This document shows, one piece after another, positions 54,338-64,000 of a stretch of 64,000 nt of DNA. The stretch covers positions 86,176,198-86,240,197 of the forward strand of contig OV277859.1 in the NCBI GenBank assembly GCA_922989275.2, written 5' to 3'. Under the pieces are notes generated by a model. That model made no database searches, was not told the DNA's origin, and saw nothing but the letters and a program-made list of their open reading frames with translations. How positions within the stretch are numbered: the first letter of the stretch is position 1; each line of letters begins with the position of its first letter. Origin of the DNA: Gari tellinella. Its lineage: Eukaryota; Mollusca; Bivalvia; Cardiida; Psammobiidae. Both the position numbers and the translations under genes were made by a program.

Positions 54338-57300
54338 ATGAAAGCTCTGCTGCTGGTTCTGTTACATTGCCTACTGTGGCAGAGGGCTCATCTTGAGGAC
54401 AGAAGCAAATGGGCTGATCCAAACGACATGATCAATTTTGACCATGCTGCCAAGAAGATGCTTAAGAGAGAGGTATACAGGCAACCATCATACTCTGGAA
54501 CAGCTTGCCATCACAGATTGCCCTTATAACTGATCTAGATCAGTTTAAGCTGGCAATCAGTGGTGTAAGACATGTAAACTAAGCGCAGAAACAGTGTTTT
54601 TATCTTTAAAAACTGTCAATAGGTCCTCTTGCTAACCAATAACAAGACTTTTAACTGTAAATTATCCTTTTCTTTATTACTTTTACTTTTCTTCATATTA
54701 ATCTACTCTGACACGCAAAATATAATAATTTTTAGTTTTTGAAATACACTCCTTATCTGGAGCTCTGGAGGTTACAAAGTCTGTATATAGTTTCTAATAA
54801 ATTTTCTCTCTGAACAATTTTAGACTGCAGCTTTTTGTGTTCAGCAGCAGATATCATAAAGAAACACAGGGATATAAACATAATAGAAGGGTCTAGGTAA
54901 AACGCTGACGCTTCGCTGACACTAGTTAAACTATGAACAGAAACGCTGACGGGTGCGAGAAACGCTGACGCCGGTTAGATTATATAGTGGTCAACGGGCC
55001 GTGACTTACCTGGATAAGGAGATAAGTATGGGTTGAGCTGTTATGTTAGCAAACAATTTTCATTCCGTATTCAATAGTATATATGCAGAATGTTGTCAAT
55101 AAAGTACTGGTTTTGCTGTTTAATTATTTTTTTTATTTTTTTTTAAAGTACAAATCATGATTCAAATACGGAATTATAAACAGTGTGATTTAAATTATGT
55201 TTTCAGCAAATTTGTTTTACGTGCAAATGCAGTTTCCTATGAAATATCAAGTTATAAGGTAATCTATAGTAAAAATTATTTACTTTTTAAATTAAAATTA
55301 GATTTTAAACGAAAATTTTAATTAAGCCATATAAATATACTTGAATTTGAAATTGTATGCATTTTGCTCAATTTTTAAAAAAGTTTAAAAGGAATACGAT
55401 TTAGAGAAAAATGGAGCGGGCTAACAGTGACTATACGGAATGATTGAAGCCAGCAATAGTGAAGGCTTAAACTAGTAACAAAATCGCTGACAGAATGCAA
55501 AAACGCTGGCACTGGTTCGCTTACACTTGTTAAACTATGAACAGAAACGCTGACGGGTGCGAGAAAGCTGACGCCGGTTAGATTATATAGTGATCACCAG
55601 GCCGTAACGCTTGGGCTGGTTAGATTATTTAGCGAGGAAGACTTGCGAGCATTAAACTATGAACAAAAACGCTGGCACTGGTTAGATTATATAGCGATCA
55701 CCAGGCCGTAACGCTGGCGCTTTTTAGCGAGGAAGGCTTGCGAGCATTAAAATATGAACAAAAATGCTGGCACTGGTTAGAGTATATAGCGGTCAGCGGG
55801 CCGTGACCTAGAATTACATGAATTATTGATAAATTATTATCCTTCTGGGAACTGAATCATTTAAATTGAATTACTCAGTTAATAATTCAGTCAAATTAAA
55901 GAAAATTAAATATATCAATAGATATTTATATCGTTTAAAATCTCTTACAGAGCTGGATTAGATTAAATAGATGTCTTCGGGCCGTGACTTACCCAGGTAA
56001 ACAGGCATTATAGGAAGACTTGCGATATGATTTATAAATTTTAAATTACCCCGTTAATGTTTCTTTCAATTAAAAAAAATCAAATTTAAAGCGAAATTTA
56101 TAAATCATTTTAGAATCCCTATATTAATGTCAACGAATCAGTATGTGACATTTCCCAAAATGATTGAAATCGCAAAGATAAATAAATAAACAAAATGACA
56201 AGTTATAAGCATGCAGACAATCATTCGAAAGAGACTGGTGTGAATTAAACTATTAATGAAAGCGATGGCAATGAGTAGAAATGCTGGCGCTGGTTAGATA
56301 TATAGCGGTCAGCGTACCATGACTTATATGATTAGAAATACTATGAAGTAAAACTGTTTTTATTGGTAATATATTAAGATATATTGCATGAAAGTGTTTT
56401 ATAAACACAAGCATTCGCAATACATTTTTAATACCGAGTTTACCAAGAGCTATTGTTATCACAGTTCTTGATAATTCTGACAGTTTTAACAGAACAATGC
56501 ACAAGTTTGCATATATATAGATATACTTTTTGTATTCTTTGCAATTATTAACCATTTCGAATTTTTGGACAATGGCTTTAATTACTCACTTCAATTACTT
56601 CAATTGCTGTTACTTTTTATTACTGATTTTTCACTGCTTCATTTAGGTAATGTTTTTGGCTTAAATTTTTGTTTTTAAAAAATGGGACTCATGAAAGCAG
56701 GGTCCACGTTCCCGAGCCCTGGGTACACACGTTTTTTAAAAAAAATAAAAATGTGTGTAGCGAATGCTTTCAGAAATAATTAATTGATCAATACTTAAAA
56801 TAATGAAGCGGAGCGCTGACCAGGTAGTCACGGCCCGCTGACCACTATATAATCTAACCAGTGCCAGCGTTTTTGTTAATATTTTAACCAGCGCAAGCGT
56901 TACGGCCCACTGACCACTATATAATCTAACCAGTGCCAGCGTTTTTGTTCATAGTTTAATGCTCGCAAGTCTTCCTCGCTAAATAATCTAACCAGCGCAA
57001 GCGTTACGGCCTGGTGATCACTATATAATCTAACCGGCGTCATCGTTTCTCGCACCCGTCAGCGTTTCTGTTCATAGTTTAACTAGTGTAAGCGAACCAG
57101 TGCCAGCGTTTTTGCATTCTGTCAGCGATTTTGTTACTAGTTTAAGCCTTCACTATTGCTGGCTTCAATCATTCCGTATAGTCACTGATAGTCCGCTCCG
57201 TTTTTCTCTAAATCGTATTCCTTTTAAACTTTTTTAAAAATTGAGCAAAATGCATACAATTTCGGCAAATTTAACATAGGGATTCAAATATATATATATG

Positions 57301-60300
57301 GCTTAATTAAAATTTTCGTTTAAAATTTAATTTTAATTTAAAAAGTAAATAAATTTTACTATAGATTACCTTATAACTTGATATTTCATAGGAAACTGCA
57401 AAAAAAACCAAAAACATAATTAAACAGCAAAACCAGTACTTTATTGACTACATTCTGCATATATACTATTGAATACGGAATGAAATTGTTTGCTAACATA
57501 ACAGCTCAACCCATACTTATCTCCTTATCCAGGTAAGTCACGGCCCGTTGACCACTATATAATCTAACCGGCGTCAGCGTTTCTCGCACCCGTCAGCGTT
57601 TCTGTTCATAGTTTAACTAGTGTCAGCGAAGCGTCAGCGTTTTACCTAGACCCATAATAGAATGCTTAACCCCATAGCCTGTTTCTAGTACTGAATGAAG
57701 ATAGGTGACCTGCACCACTTTAATTCTTAATCCATTACCCCCATACTGGCCAATATAGCCTGTTTCTAGTTTTGGAGACAGGTGACCAATTACAGCAGAT
57801 TGAAAGTAAAGCAGAATGCGCCTTCAACTTTCAGCCTGCTTTAATCTAATATCTGCTAGAATATAGAAAATATTTCTTATGATTCTTGTTTGTAGCGGAA
57901 TAAATTAGAACTATTTTCTTCAGTATTGGAATAAATAAAAGGCATAAGAAGGTGTATTTATGGGGTAATGGGTTAAAGCAGGTTAATAGTAAAGCAGAAA
58001 CCTGCTTTAGGCTGCATCTGCTAGGATTCTTATGGTACATGTTCATGACTGTATAAATTTACTGGAGGAACAAATAAATGTGCTAAAAGATGCTTTCAGT
58101 GTGTGTGTGGTGGTAAAGGTAAAGGTAAAAGGTAAAGGTAAGCTTTATTTAACGCCGCATATGGTAAACAATTAACATTAGCTCATGAGCTATTATTGCG
58201 ACAAACAAGGTATCCATTAACATGCATACTTACCTGGGCATTACAGTCACCTTCCTAGCACTACCCTTATAATGCCGAGCGTCAGGCAAGGGAGCTACTA
58301 GTACCGTTTTTATAATGGCCTTTGGTATGACCCGGCTGGGGATCGAACCCACAACCTCCCGCCTCGAAAGCGGACGCTCTACCAATGAGCTATCGAGGCG
58401 GTGGGCGTATACTGTAGAGCAAAAAAAAATTGAGAAAGCTCTATATAGCAGCCCATCATTTAGCAAAATTATTATTAATGAAGTGAAATTTTGCCATCAA
58501 AAGATCAAGGTGTCCTGTTGGGATTCATATTTGATAATTACTTGTTCGGACTCAATTTTTGCATGTCTTGGAGCTGAGGTATAGTACAGGGCTCCAGATA
58601 AGTGGGGTATTTAAAAACTAAAATATTTATTTCTGCTTTAAACCCTATGGTGTCACTACTCATTAGAATCGTCTCTAAGAGACGATTCTAATGAGTAGTA
58701 ACACCACAGGATTTGATGCTGAAATAAGTGAGAAAATGTTGGATTTGTGAAGTTTACTCCCTGTTATCTGGAGCCCTGATAGTACTGAATGGTCAGTCAG
58801 ACAACCATAAATGTCAAACATCAAATCTCTTTTTCTTTTAAGCCTGCTGATCCCAAAGTACCAGTCAGTAACAAAAATCAGGATGATTCAGAGTTGAAAG
58901 AGTGCACAGCTCAAGTTGAATGTCCGAAATGTGAGTGTCCTGAACAGAAGTGTCCATCATGTCCCCCAACAACAGAATGTGTGTGCGAGCAAGCAGCTCT
59001 ACCCTTGCTGAGGAAATACACTACGACCTTACTGACACATCTTGGCAAAGAGGTATTTTCAGGCTTTCCTCCAAAAAAGCACCTAAGACCCCTTCTACGG
59101 TACCTACTCCTCCACACAAGTGTCACAAATTAACCCATTACCCCATAGTCTGTTTCTGTTTGAAGACAGGTGACCACTTAAAGCAGGTTGAAAGTAAAGC
59201 AGAATGCGCCTTAAGGCACATTCTGCTTTACTTTCAGCCTGCTTTAAGCTACCATCTGCAAATAAAAAGGAAATATTTATGTTACACACTCATGACTGTA
59301 TAACAAGACTGCACTCAAATTAGCTTTCTACAAATACTTTACCTTGCTTTAAGCAGTAGCATGCTTTAACGTAGTCCGACCTGGGTGATTAATACATTTG
59401 GCTATGGAGCAAAGTTAATAACCGTCTCCTTCATAGTAATGTGACATTGTCTTCTTTCTATCTCATGACTTATTTCACATATTTACTTATTACTAATAAA
59501 AAACTTACTTTGCATCTTGACCATACTGACGGTAAAGCAGAAATCTCCAAAAGCAACCACCTCACTAAAACATAATTATATTGTATCGAGAAATGGGTAA
59601 CTATATGATATTCATTATACAAATATTTCAGAAGCCGGGGAACAATGCCGAAGAATACAGCATCCATATAACCCTGACTGGTGGTCAGGTCAATATATTT
59701 GAAAAGTTTGTCGACACAGGAGACCAGCGACATGTCCATGATGTGCACGACATCTTGACCGGTATGATCAACAGGGTTACTGCGCCCCAGCTTGGCAAAC
59801 TTGAAAAATGGGCCCAGCTCATAGAACATAAAATAGGACTGTCTCTCGATAGGCTGATACAGGTATTTGTATTTACAGTTGAAATGTTGATGTTCACTTC
59901 TACTTTCAATAGTTTAACCCATTACCTAATCAGTACACCTTTTTACGCCTTTAATATTTTATTCCTCCACTGAAGAAAATAGTTCCAATTTATACGGCCA
60001 TGAATATTTTTCATAATATTTTTTTCTATTTTCTAGTAGATGGTAGCTTAAAGCAGGCTGAAAGTATTTTCTAGTAGATGGTAGCTTAAAGCAGGCTGAA
60101 AGTATAGCAGAATGCGCCTTAACTACAACCTGCTTTAAGTGGTCATCTGTCTTCAAAACTAGAAACTGGCTATGGGGTAATGGTTTAAAGGTTGAGGACC
60201 TCTAATGAGATCAGGCCAATGTCAGTCAATATCGGAACTCAATAGAGAGCGATCAGCCATTCGTGTTAACCCTTTACCTGATAGCCTATTTCTAGTATTC

Positions 60301-63015
60301 AAGATAGGTGACCACTTAAAGCAGGTTGAAAGTAAAGCAGAATGCGCCCTAAGGCGCATTCTGCTTTACTTTCAGCCTGCTTTAAGCTTCCATGTGCTAG
60401 AATATTGAAAAATTTTCCTATACTATATAATCATGACTGATTAAATTGGAACTATTTTCTTCAGCGGAGGAATAAATTAAATACGCTAAAAGTCGCTTCT
60501 ATGGGGGAAAGGGTTAACTACCCACCTGTTCCAAACCATGTTTTAGCAGGACGGCAGTTGACCAGAATGGCCGATCGCAGTACATAGAGTACTGGTACGG
60601 ATTTTGGTCTGATCTCATTAGGGGTCCTCTAAAAGATTTGTGTACCCCCGCCAACGAAGTTGCGGGAGGTCATACTTGAATCTTCCCTGTTGGGCGGGTG
60701 TCAGGTCGGTATCACCAAAACTCTTGTTTCAGTTTTAATCGCAGACTCAGATAGATGATACTTGGCATACATGTTAATCATGAATTTAGGTCCCTGTGAC
60801 TGATTTATGGTTATATACCTCTATTGTTAGATGTACATGTACAGTAAAACCTCTTTTGCAACCACTTAAAAAAAAGCTAATTGACTGTAACTATGTAAGC
60901 TTAAGGCTTAAAAGCAAGGTTACAGTAAAACAGAAAGCTCCTTTAGGAGCTTTCTGTTTTATTGTCACCTTGCTTTAAAGTTTAAGCAATCACCTATTGT
61001 AAAAGCCTAGTAATAAACACAACTTAGTGGTTGTAAAAGAGAGGTTTTACTGTATTGATATAAGTATGTATTTTCAGTTCTTTCTCCTTGCTGCCTTGGC
61101 ATCTATAGTGTTGTTGATAGAGGTGCGACTGCAGATAGCCTGGAGGAGACGTGTGGGACAGCTGGTTGTTTTAATGTTTGTGATCAGTGTCCCATGGACC
61201 TGGTATGATCTCTACAAGGTACTACTGCACTTTCACTCCTGTTTATTTTAACCCATTTCTCCATGATCATCTGTGAAAATCACTTATATCCAACTAATGT
61301 TGCTAATCTTGGAATGCTTTGTTTACATCTTTACCCCATAGCCTGTTGCTAGATTTAAAGACAGTTGACAACCTAAACAGGTTGAAAGTAAAGCAGAATG
61401 CACCCTTAAGGTCTGATTTAAGCTATCATCTGCTTGGATTTAGAAAATATTTATTATAGCTCATTTTCATGAAGATGTACAAATTGGAACTATTTTTCTT
61501 CATTGAGGGAATAAATTAAAGCACTTCTATTGGGGAAACGGTTACGGCTGGTGGTTGCTTAACCCTTTACCTGATAGTCTATATCTAGTGTTAAAGATAG
61601 GTGACTTCTTAAAGCAGGTTGAAAGTAAAGCAGAATGCGCCTTAAGGCGCATTCTGCTTTACTTTCAGCCTGCTTTAAGCTACCATGTGCTAGAAAATAG
61701 AAAAATATTCCCTATAATATATATTCATGACTGATTAAAATTGAACTATTTTCTTCAGCGGAGGAATAAATCAGACTCGCTAAAAGGCGCTTCTATGGGG
61801 GAAAGGGTTAACTCTTTCCTCCCATTGCCAAAAGTGCAAATGTTGTGATGAACATTCTTACAATTGGCTGCTTAAAGCAGTCAGAAAGTAAAACAGAAAT
61901 CTACTTTAGCTCTTTCAACTTTGGTAAGCAGCCACCTGTACTGAACAATAAAAATTATGGAAACAGTTGTAAAACAGTCAAACTCCGGTAGCAATTACCA
62001 GTAATGTTTTATGTCCAAGTTCAGTATTATTTGATTGGTAGAACTATTGTTGTCATAGCAACAACAATTCTAGTCATATATTGTAGGAAGCAGAGATAAA
62101 GCAGGAATCTAAGGTTGCTAGGACAGTACCTGCAGACTGCAAGCCAGACGTCAACAACTACTGGAAATATCTGGTTTCCATGGTATCCTTACAGGAAGAT
62201 AAGTGTCTGCAGTACTATGAGAGTGTGATGGTTGACCCGATTGTTAAAGTTCCACCCACTAAGGTATTACATGTACAGTACTTATCTATGTACTAAAAAA
62301 GGGCTGAAACTACATTCTTGTATTGAGCTAATACCCGTTGAAGCATAATTAATTTGGTAAATGCATCATATGAGTAATCAAATAACCATATGAAGCCCAC
62401 ATAACTGTTTTGCCTCTACTAGTTATCTTTTACGTTTGTTAAATGTATTCCATAAAAATGCCAAAAAAACCATCAGAATATGATTGTGTAATATTAATAT
62501 TTTCTATATTCTAGCAGATCATAGCTTAAAGCAGGCGAAAACTAAAGCAGAATGCATCATTAAGTGCATTCTGCTTTATTTTCAATCTGCTTTAAGTGAT
62601 CACCTGTCTTTAAAACTTGAAACAGGCTATGGTGTAAGAGTTAGATGACCAATTTCCTGTTTGAAAATTACTTAGACAATGACAGTACTGGTAGTACAAT
62701 TCTTGTGAATTTTGTATTTACTTTCAGGCTATTGCTGTCACCTTTGTACGTTTTTTCGTCGCTCCCTTGAAAGACATCGGCTCATCATTTAGTGAGTTCA
62801 TCCGAGCTCTCTTGATTGATTTGCCTTTAACACTGTACCCGGTTGCCTTGGTGATGGTGTGTATGTTTCTCTTCCTACTCCTCATCTTCATGTTCGGCTA
62901 CTCGGTGAGACTGCCTCTCAGCCTCTTGACCATAGAACGTAACCCACAGGTAGCCGTCCTGGACAACACGGTTCATCAAGCTGTTACCGAGGCAAACCAG
63001 CAGACTCTGAACCAG
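54338..63015 (+). CDS. CLCC1: Chloride channel CLIC-like protein 1, exons 1-6 (3' part off window)
   Basis: ER/endomembrane protein of the CLCC1 (MCLC) family, linked to anion conductance. Exons: 54338-54472, 58843-59052, 59632-59862, 61078-61218, 62087-62263 and 62728-63015; every intron is phase 0 with GT/AG. They sum to 394 codons with no stop; the tail is off the right edge. Exon 1: signal peptide (KALLLVLLHCLLW), then WADPNDMINFD, the family's WxDPxDMxNxD block. Exon 2: low-conservation region with eight Cys in about 30 residues (CPKCECPEQKCPSCPP). Exon 4: TM1 (FFLLAALASIVLLIEV) and TM2 ending WTWYDLYK. Exon 5: DPIVKVPPTK. Exon 6: AIAVTFVRFFVAPLKDIG and TM3 (LYPVALVMVCMFLFLLLIF). Introns contain a 2.8-kb transposon, a SINE and many MITEs. 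Identification is strong; exon 2 is less certain than the others. Confidence 0.92.
54889..57653. mobile_element. Long-TIR transposon 3 in CLCC1 intron 1, perfect 9-bp duplication
   Basis: Termini GGGTCTAGGTAAAACGCTGA and complement. ATAATAGAA at 54880-54888 and 57654-57662. Arms of roughly 0.85 kb (54889-55800 and 56810-57653) are made of repeats of GAAACGCTGACG and GGTTAGATTATATAGTGGTC words. The centre (55800-56800) is AT-rich, with no transposase. MULE-like by TIR length and duplication size. Confidence 0.9.
57664..57975 (+). mobile_element. TTAA-type MITEs, overlapping copies
   Basis: CTTAACCCCATAGCCTGTTT starts one piece; a second start, CCATTACCCCCATACTGG, follows at 57732. The end is TATTTATGGGGTAATGGGTTAA. 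The hairpin is partly lost. Confidence 0.7.
58105..58402 (-). mobile_element. tRNA-headed SINE
   Basis: Minus-strand head with A-box TAGCTCATTGGTAGAGCGTC and B-box GGTTCGATCCCC, preserved anticodon-arm-like CGCTTTCGAGGCGG, a body to about 58140, and a GGTAAAGGTAAA simple tail. In CLCC1 intron 1. Confidence 0.85.
58587..58778. mobile_element. MITE with CAGGGCTCCAGATAA termini
   Basis: Ends CAGGGCTCCAGATAAG and GTTATCTGGAGCCCTG. ATAGTA flanks both sides. Inner hairpin TTAGAATCGTCTCTAAGAGA with complement. It lies about 65 bp before CLCC1 exon 2. Confidence 0.83.
59130..59310 (+). mobile_element. TTAA-type MITE, 3' truncated
   Basis: TTAACCCATTACCCCATAGT start, strong hairpin at 59177-59240, body to CATGACTGTATAAC; the terminal arm is missing. 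Intron 2 of CLCC1. Confidence 0.75.
59917..60187 (-). mobile_element. TTAA-type MITE, reverse copy with local duplication
   Basis: TTAACCCATTACCTAATCAG at the left and TATGGGGTAATGGTTTAA at the right. The block TTTTCTAGTAGATGGTAGCT is duplicated in tandem (60031 and 60068). It starts about 50 bp after the CLCC1 exon 3 donor. Confidence 0.78.
60187..60635. mobile_element. AGGTTGAG-type MITE interrupted by a TTAA-type MITE
   Basis: Left GGTTGAGGACCTCTAATGAG, right TCTCATTAGGGGTCCTCT. The halves rejoin as CAGCCATTCGTG + TTAA + CTACCCACCTGTTCC, matching the uninterrupted copy at 34868. Confidence 0.82.
60266..60517 (+). mobile_element. TTAA-type hairpin MITE (nested, exact boundaries)
   Basis: TTAA at 60266-60269 and 60514-60517. 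Because it sits inside another known element, the 4-bp TTAA duplication is directly visible. CCC/GGG termini plus TTAA suggest a piggyBac-mobilised family. Confidence 0.9.
60842..61052. mobile_element. TA-flanked MITE (CAGTAAAACCTCTT) by CLCC1 exon 4
   Basis: CAGTAAAACCTCTTTTGCAA and TTGTAAAAGAGAGGTTTTACTG with TA on both sides. Central hairpin AGAAAGCTCCTTTAGGAGCT. The right end is 25 bp before exon 4 (61078). Confidence 0.87.
61330..61548 (+). mobile_element. TTAA-type MITE, decayed
   Basis: TTTACCCCATAGCCTGTTGC at the left, TCTATTGGGGAAACGGTTA at the right; half of the palindrome is deleted. Confidence 0.7.
61559..61811 (+). mobile_element. TTAA-type hairpin MITE, intact
   Basis: TTAA at 61559-61562 and 61808-61811. 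Perfect palindrome around GCGCCTTAAGGCGC at about 61620-61675. Very close relative of 60266-60517 (both have TTTACCTGATAG and TATGGGGGAAAGGG). Confidence 0.88.
62505..62645 (-). mobile_element. TTAA-type MITE, partial reverse copy
   Basis: TATATTCTAGCAGATCATAG, the AAAGCAGAATGCA hairpin, CACCTGTCTTTAAAACTTG and the eroded end GGCTATGGTGTAAGAG. Intron 5 of CLCC1. Confidence 0.65.
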
Positions 63016-63075
63016 GTCAGTAGAAAGAGAAGTCACATAGGAGAAAGGACACTAGGATATTGCAAAATGTGTAAC

Positions 63076-63335
63076 AGGGCTGCCATAAGTTGATCATAAA
63101 AATCCTAAGATTTCAAATTTGCAATTTTCAGACGCAATTTTACTAATCCTACCTTTACCCCATAGTCTGTTTCTTGTTTTGAAGACACATGACTGCTTAA
63201 AACAGGTTGAAAGTAAAACAGAATGCGCCTTAAGGCGCATTCTGCTTTACTTTCAGCCTGTTTTAAGCTACGATCGGCTAGGATAAAAATCCGAATACTT
63301 AGGAAAAATCTGGAGAAATGGCAGCCTTGGTGTAG
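63076..63335. mobile_element. MITE with CAGGGCTGCCAT termini
   Basis: CAGGGCTGCCATAAGTTG at the left and GAGAAATGGCAGCCTTGG at the right. The inside is a TTAA-family-like block (TTTACCCCATAGTCTG to the hairpin around GCCTTAAGGC). Same composite structure as 25882-26136. Confidence 0.82.
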
Positions 63336-63479
63336 ACCAAGAATCAGTTTACTACATGGTCTGTTCAGAGTCAATGCTGTTTGTCAGTTACAAGATTGAA
63401 TGGGGACTGTTTTGTTCACTGTACAGTGATCAAACACAATGATTCTGATCTTAGTTTAAGCTGTTTGCAATTTCCAAGT

Positions 63480-63695
63480 GCATTTAATTTACTCCTCCAC
63501 TGAAGAAAATAGTTCCATTTAACACAGTTATGAATATGTATCATAAGGAATATTATTTAAATTCTAGCAGATGGTTGTTCAAAGTAGGCTGAAAGTAAAG
63601 CAGAATGCGCCTTAAGGCGCATTCTGCTTTACTTTCAACCTGCTTTAAGGGGCCACATATCTTTAAAACTAGAAACAGGCTTCAGGGTTAAGATT
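63480..63695 (-). mobile_element. TTAA-type hairpin MITE, reverse copy
   Basis: TTTAATTTACTCCTCCACTG, GAAGAAAATAGTTCC, a perfect palindrome at 63590-63640 and AACTAGAAACAGGCTTCAGGG. The remaining 63696-64000 is CLCC1 intron with no exon seen. Confidence 0.75.
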
Positions 63696-64000
63696 TGATT
63701 TTGAGGTGATTGAACATTGAGTTTGATGGAAACTACACGTCCCTTTTGATATCTGGAGATCTGATGTTTACATCAAACTGGTTGATGTGGGTCTATTTTT
63801 GCCATCAGCCTTATCTATGGTTAATGTAGCTAAAATCAATATGACTCAAAGAATACAAAAAACTGAATATAAATCTTTGTTCATCATGCAATTTTAGCTT
63901 GTATTGCCTGCTTATAATCTCATATCGTATTTCTTTTCTATCTGTTTACTGTTTAGTATGATGGTTAACCCTTCTCATTATAATAGTGTGTATTGACACC

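Noticed and set aside
58300..58402. Functional tRNA gene on the minus strand
   Set aside because: A and B boxes are good, but the body and simple-repeat tail show a SINE head.

Overview
This window is animal nuclear DNA: AT-rich, intron-rich, and packed with short inverted-repeat transposons, SINEs and tandem repeats. The repeat style (palindromic MITEs, tRNA-headed SINEs, repeat families that end in GACGGACGGAC or in a GCTCACC/GGTGAGC hairpin) and the protein sequences suggest a mollusc, most likely a bivalve. I cannot name the species from sequence alone.

Four conserved protein-coding genes can be assembled exon by exon. (1) POFUT1, the Notch-type protein O-fucosyltransferase, is on the minus strand (about 4731 to 1115). 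Its first four coding exons are present and the rest lies off the left edge. (2) A small thioredoxin with WCGPC is on the plus strand (28495-37127, five coding exons, 108 aa). (3) UQCRH, the hinge subunit of respiratory complex III, is on the minus strand (49164 to 44371, four coding exons, 91 aa). (4) CLCC1, an ER chloride-channel CLIC-like protein, is on the plus strand (54338 to 63015, six coding exons seen, 3' end off the right edge). UQCRH and CLCC1 are head to head.

The rest is mobile DNA. The left part holds an 87-bp minisatellite made from the end of a POFUT1 exon, a 2.4-kb long-TIR element with a 9-bp target duplication, and a 6.3-kb element with CACAGTATG termini and a 5-bp duplication. 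That last element carries the remains of a non-LTR retrotransposon split by a Ty3/gypsy-like fragment. The middle (16-28 kb) is MITEs, tRNA-bearing inverted-repeat elements and a LINE 3' fragment. The thioredoxin introns are rich in hairpin MITEs. At 38-43 kb lie hairpin-ended elements, one of them in a three-deep nest. The UQCRH/CLCC1 interval is almost wholly made of two transposons, and CLCC1 intron 1 contains a third long-TIR element with a perfect 9-bp duplication.

The genes do not form a pathway together. The main story is how mobile elements have shaped them: one exon end was amplified as a satellite, MITEs sit within a few bases of splice donors, and a probable bidirectional promoter has been stretched about ninefold by two insertions.
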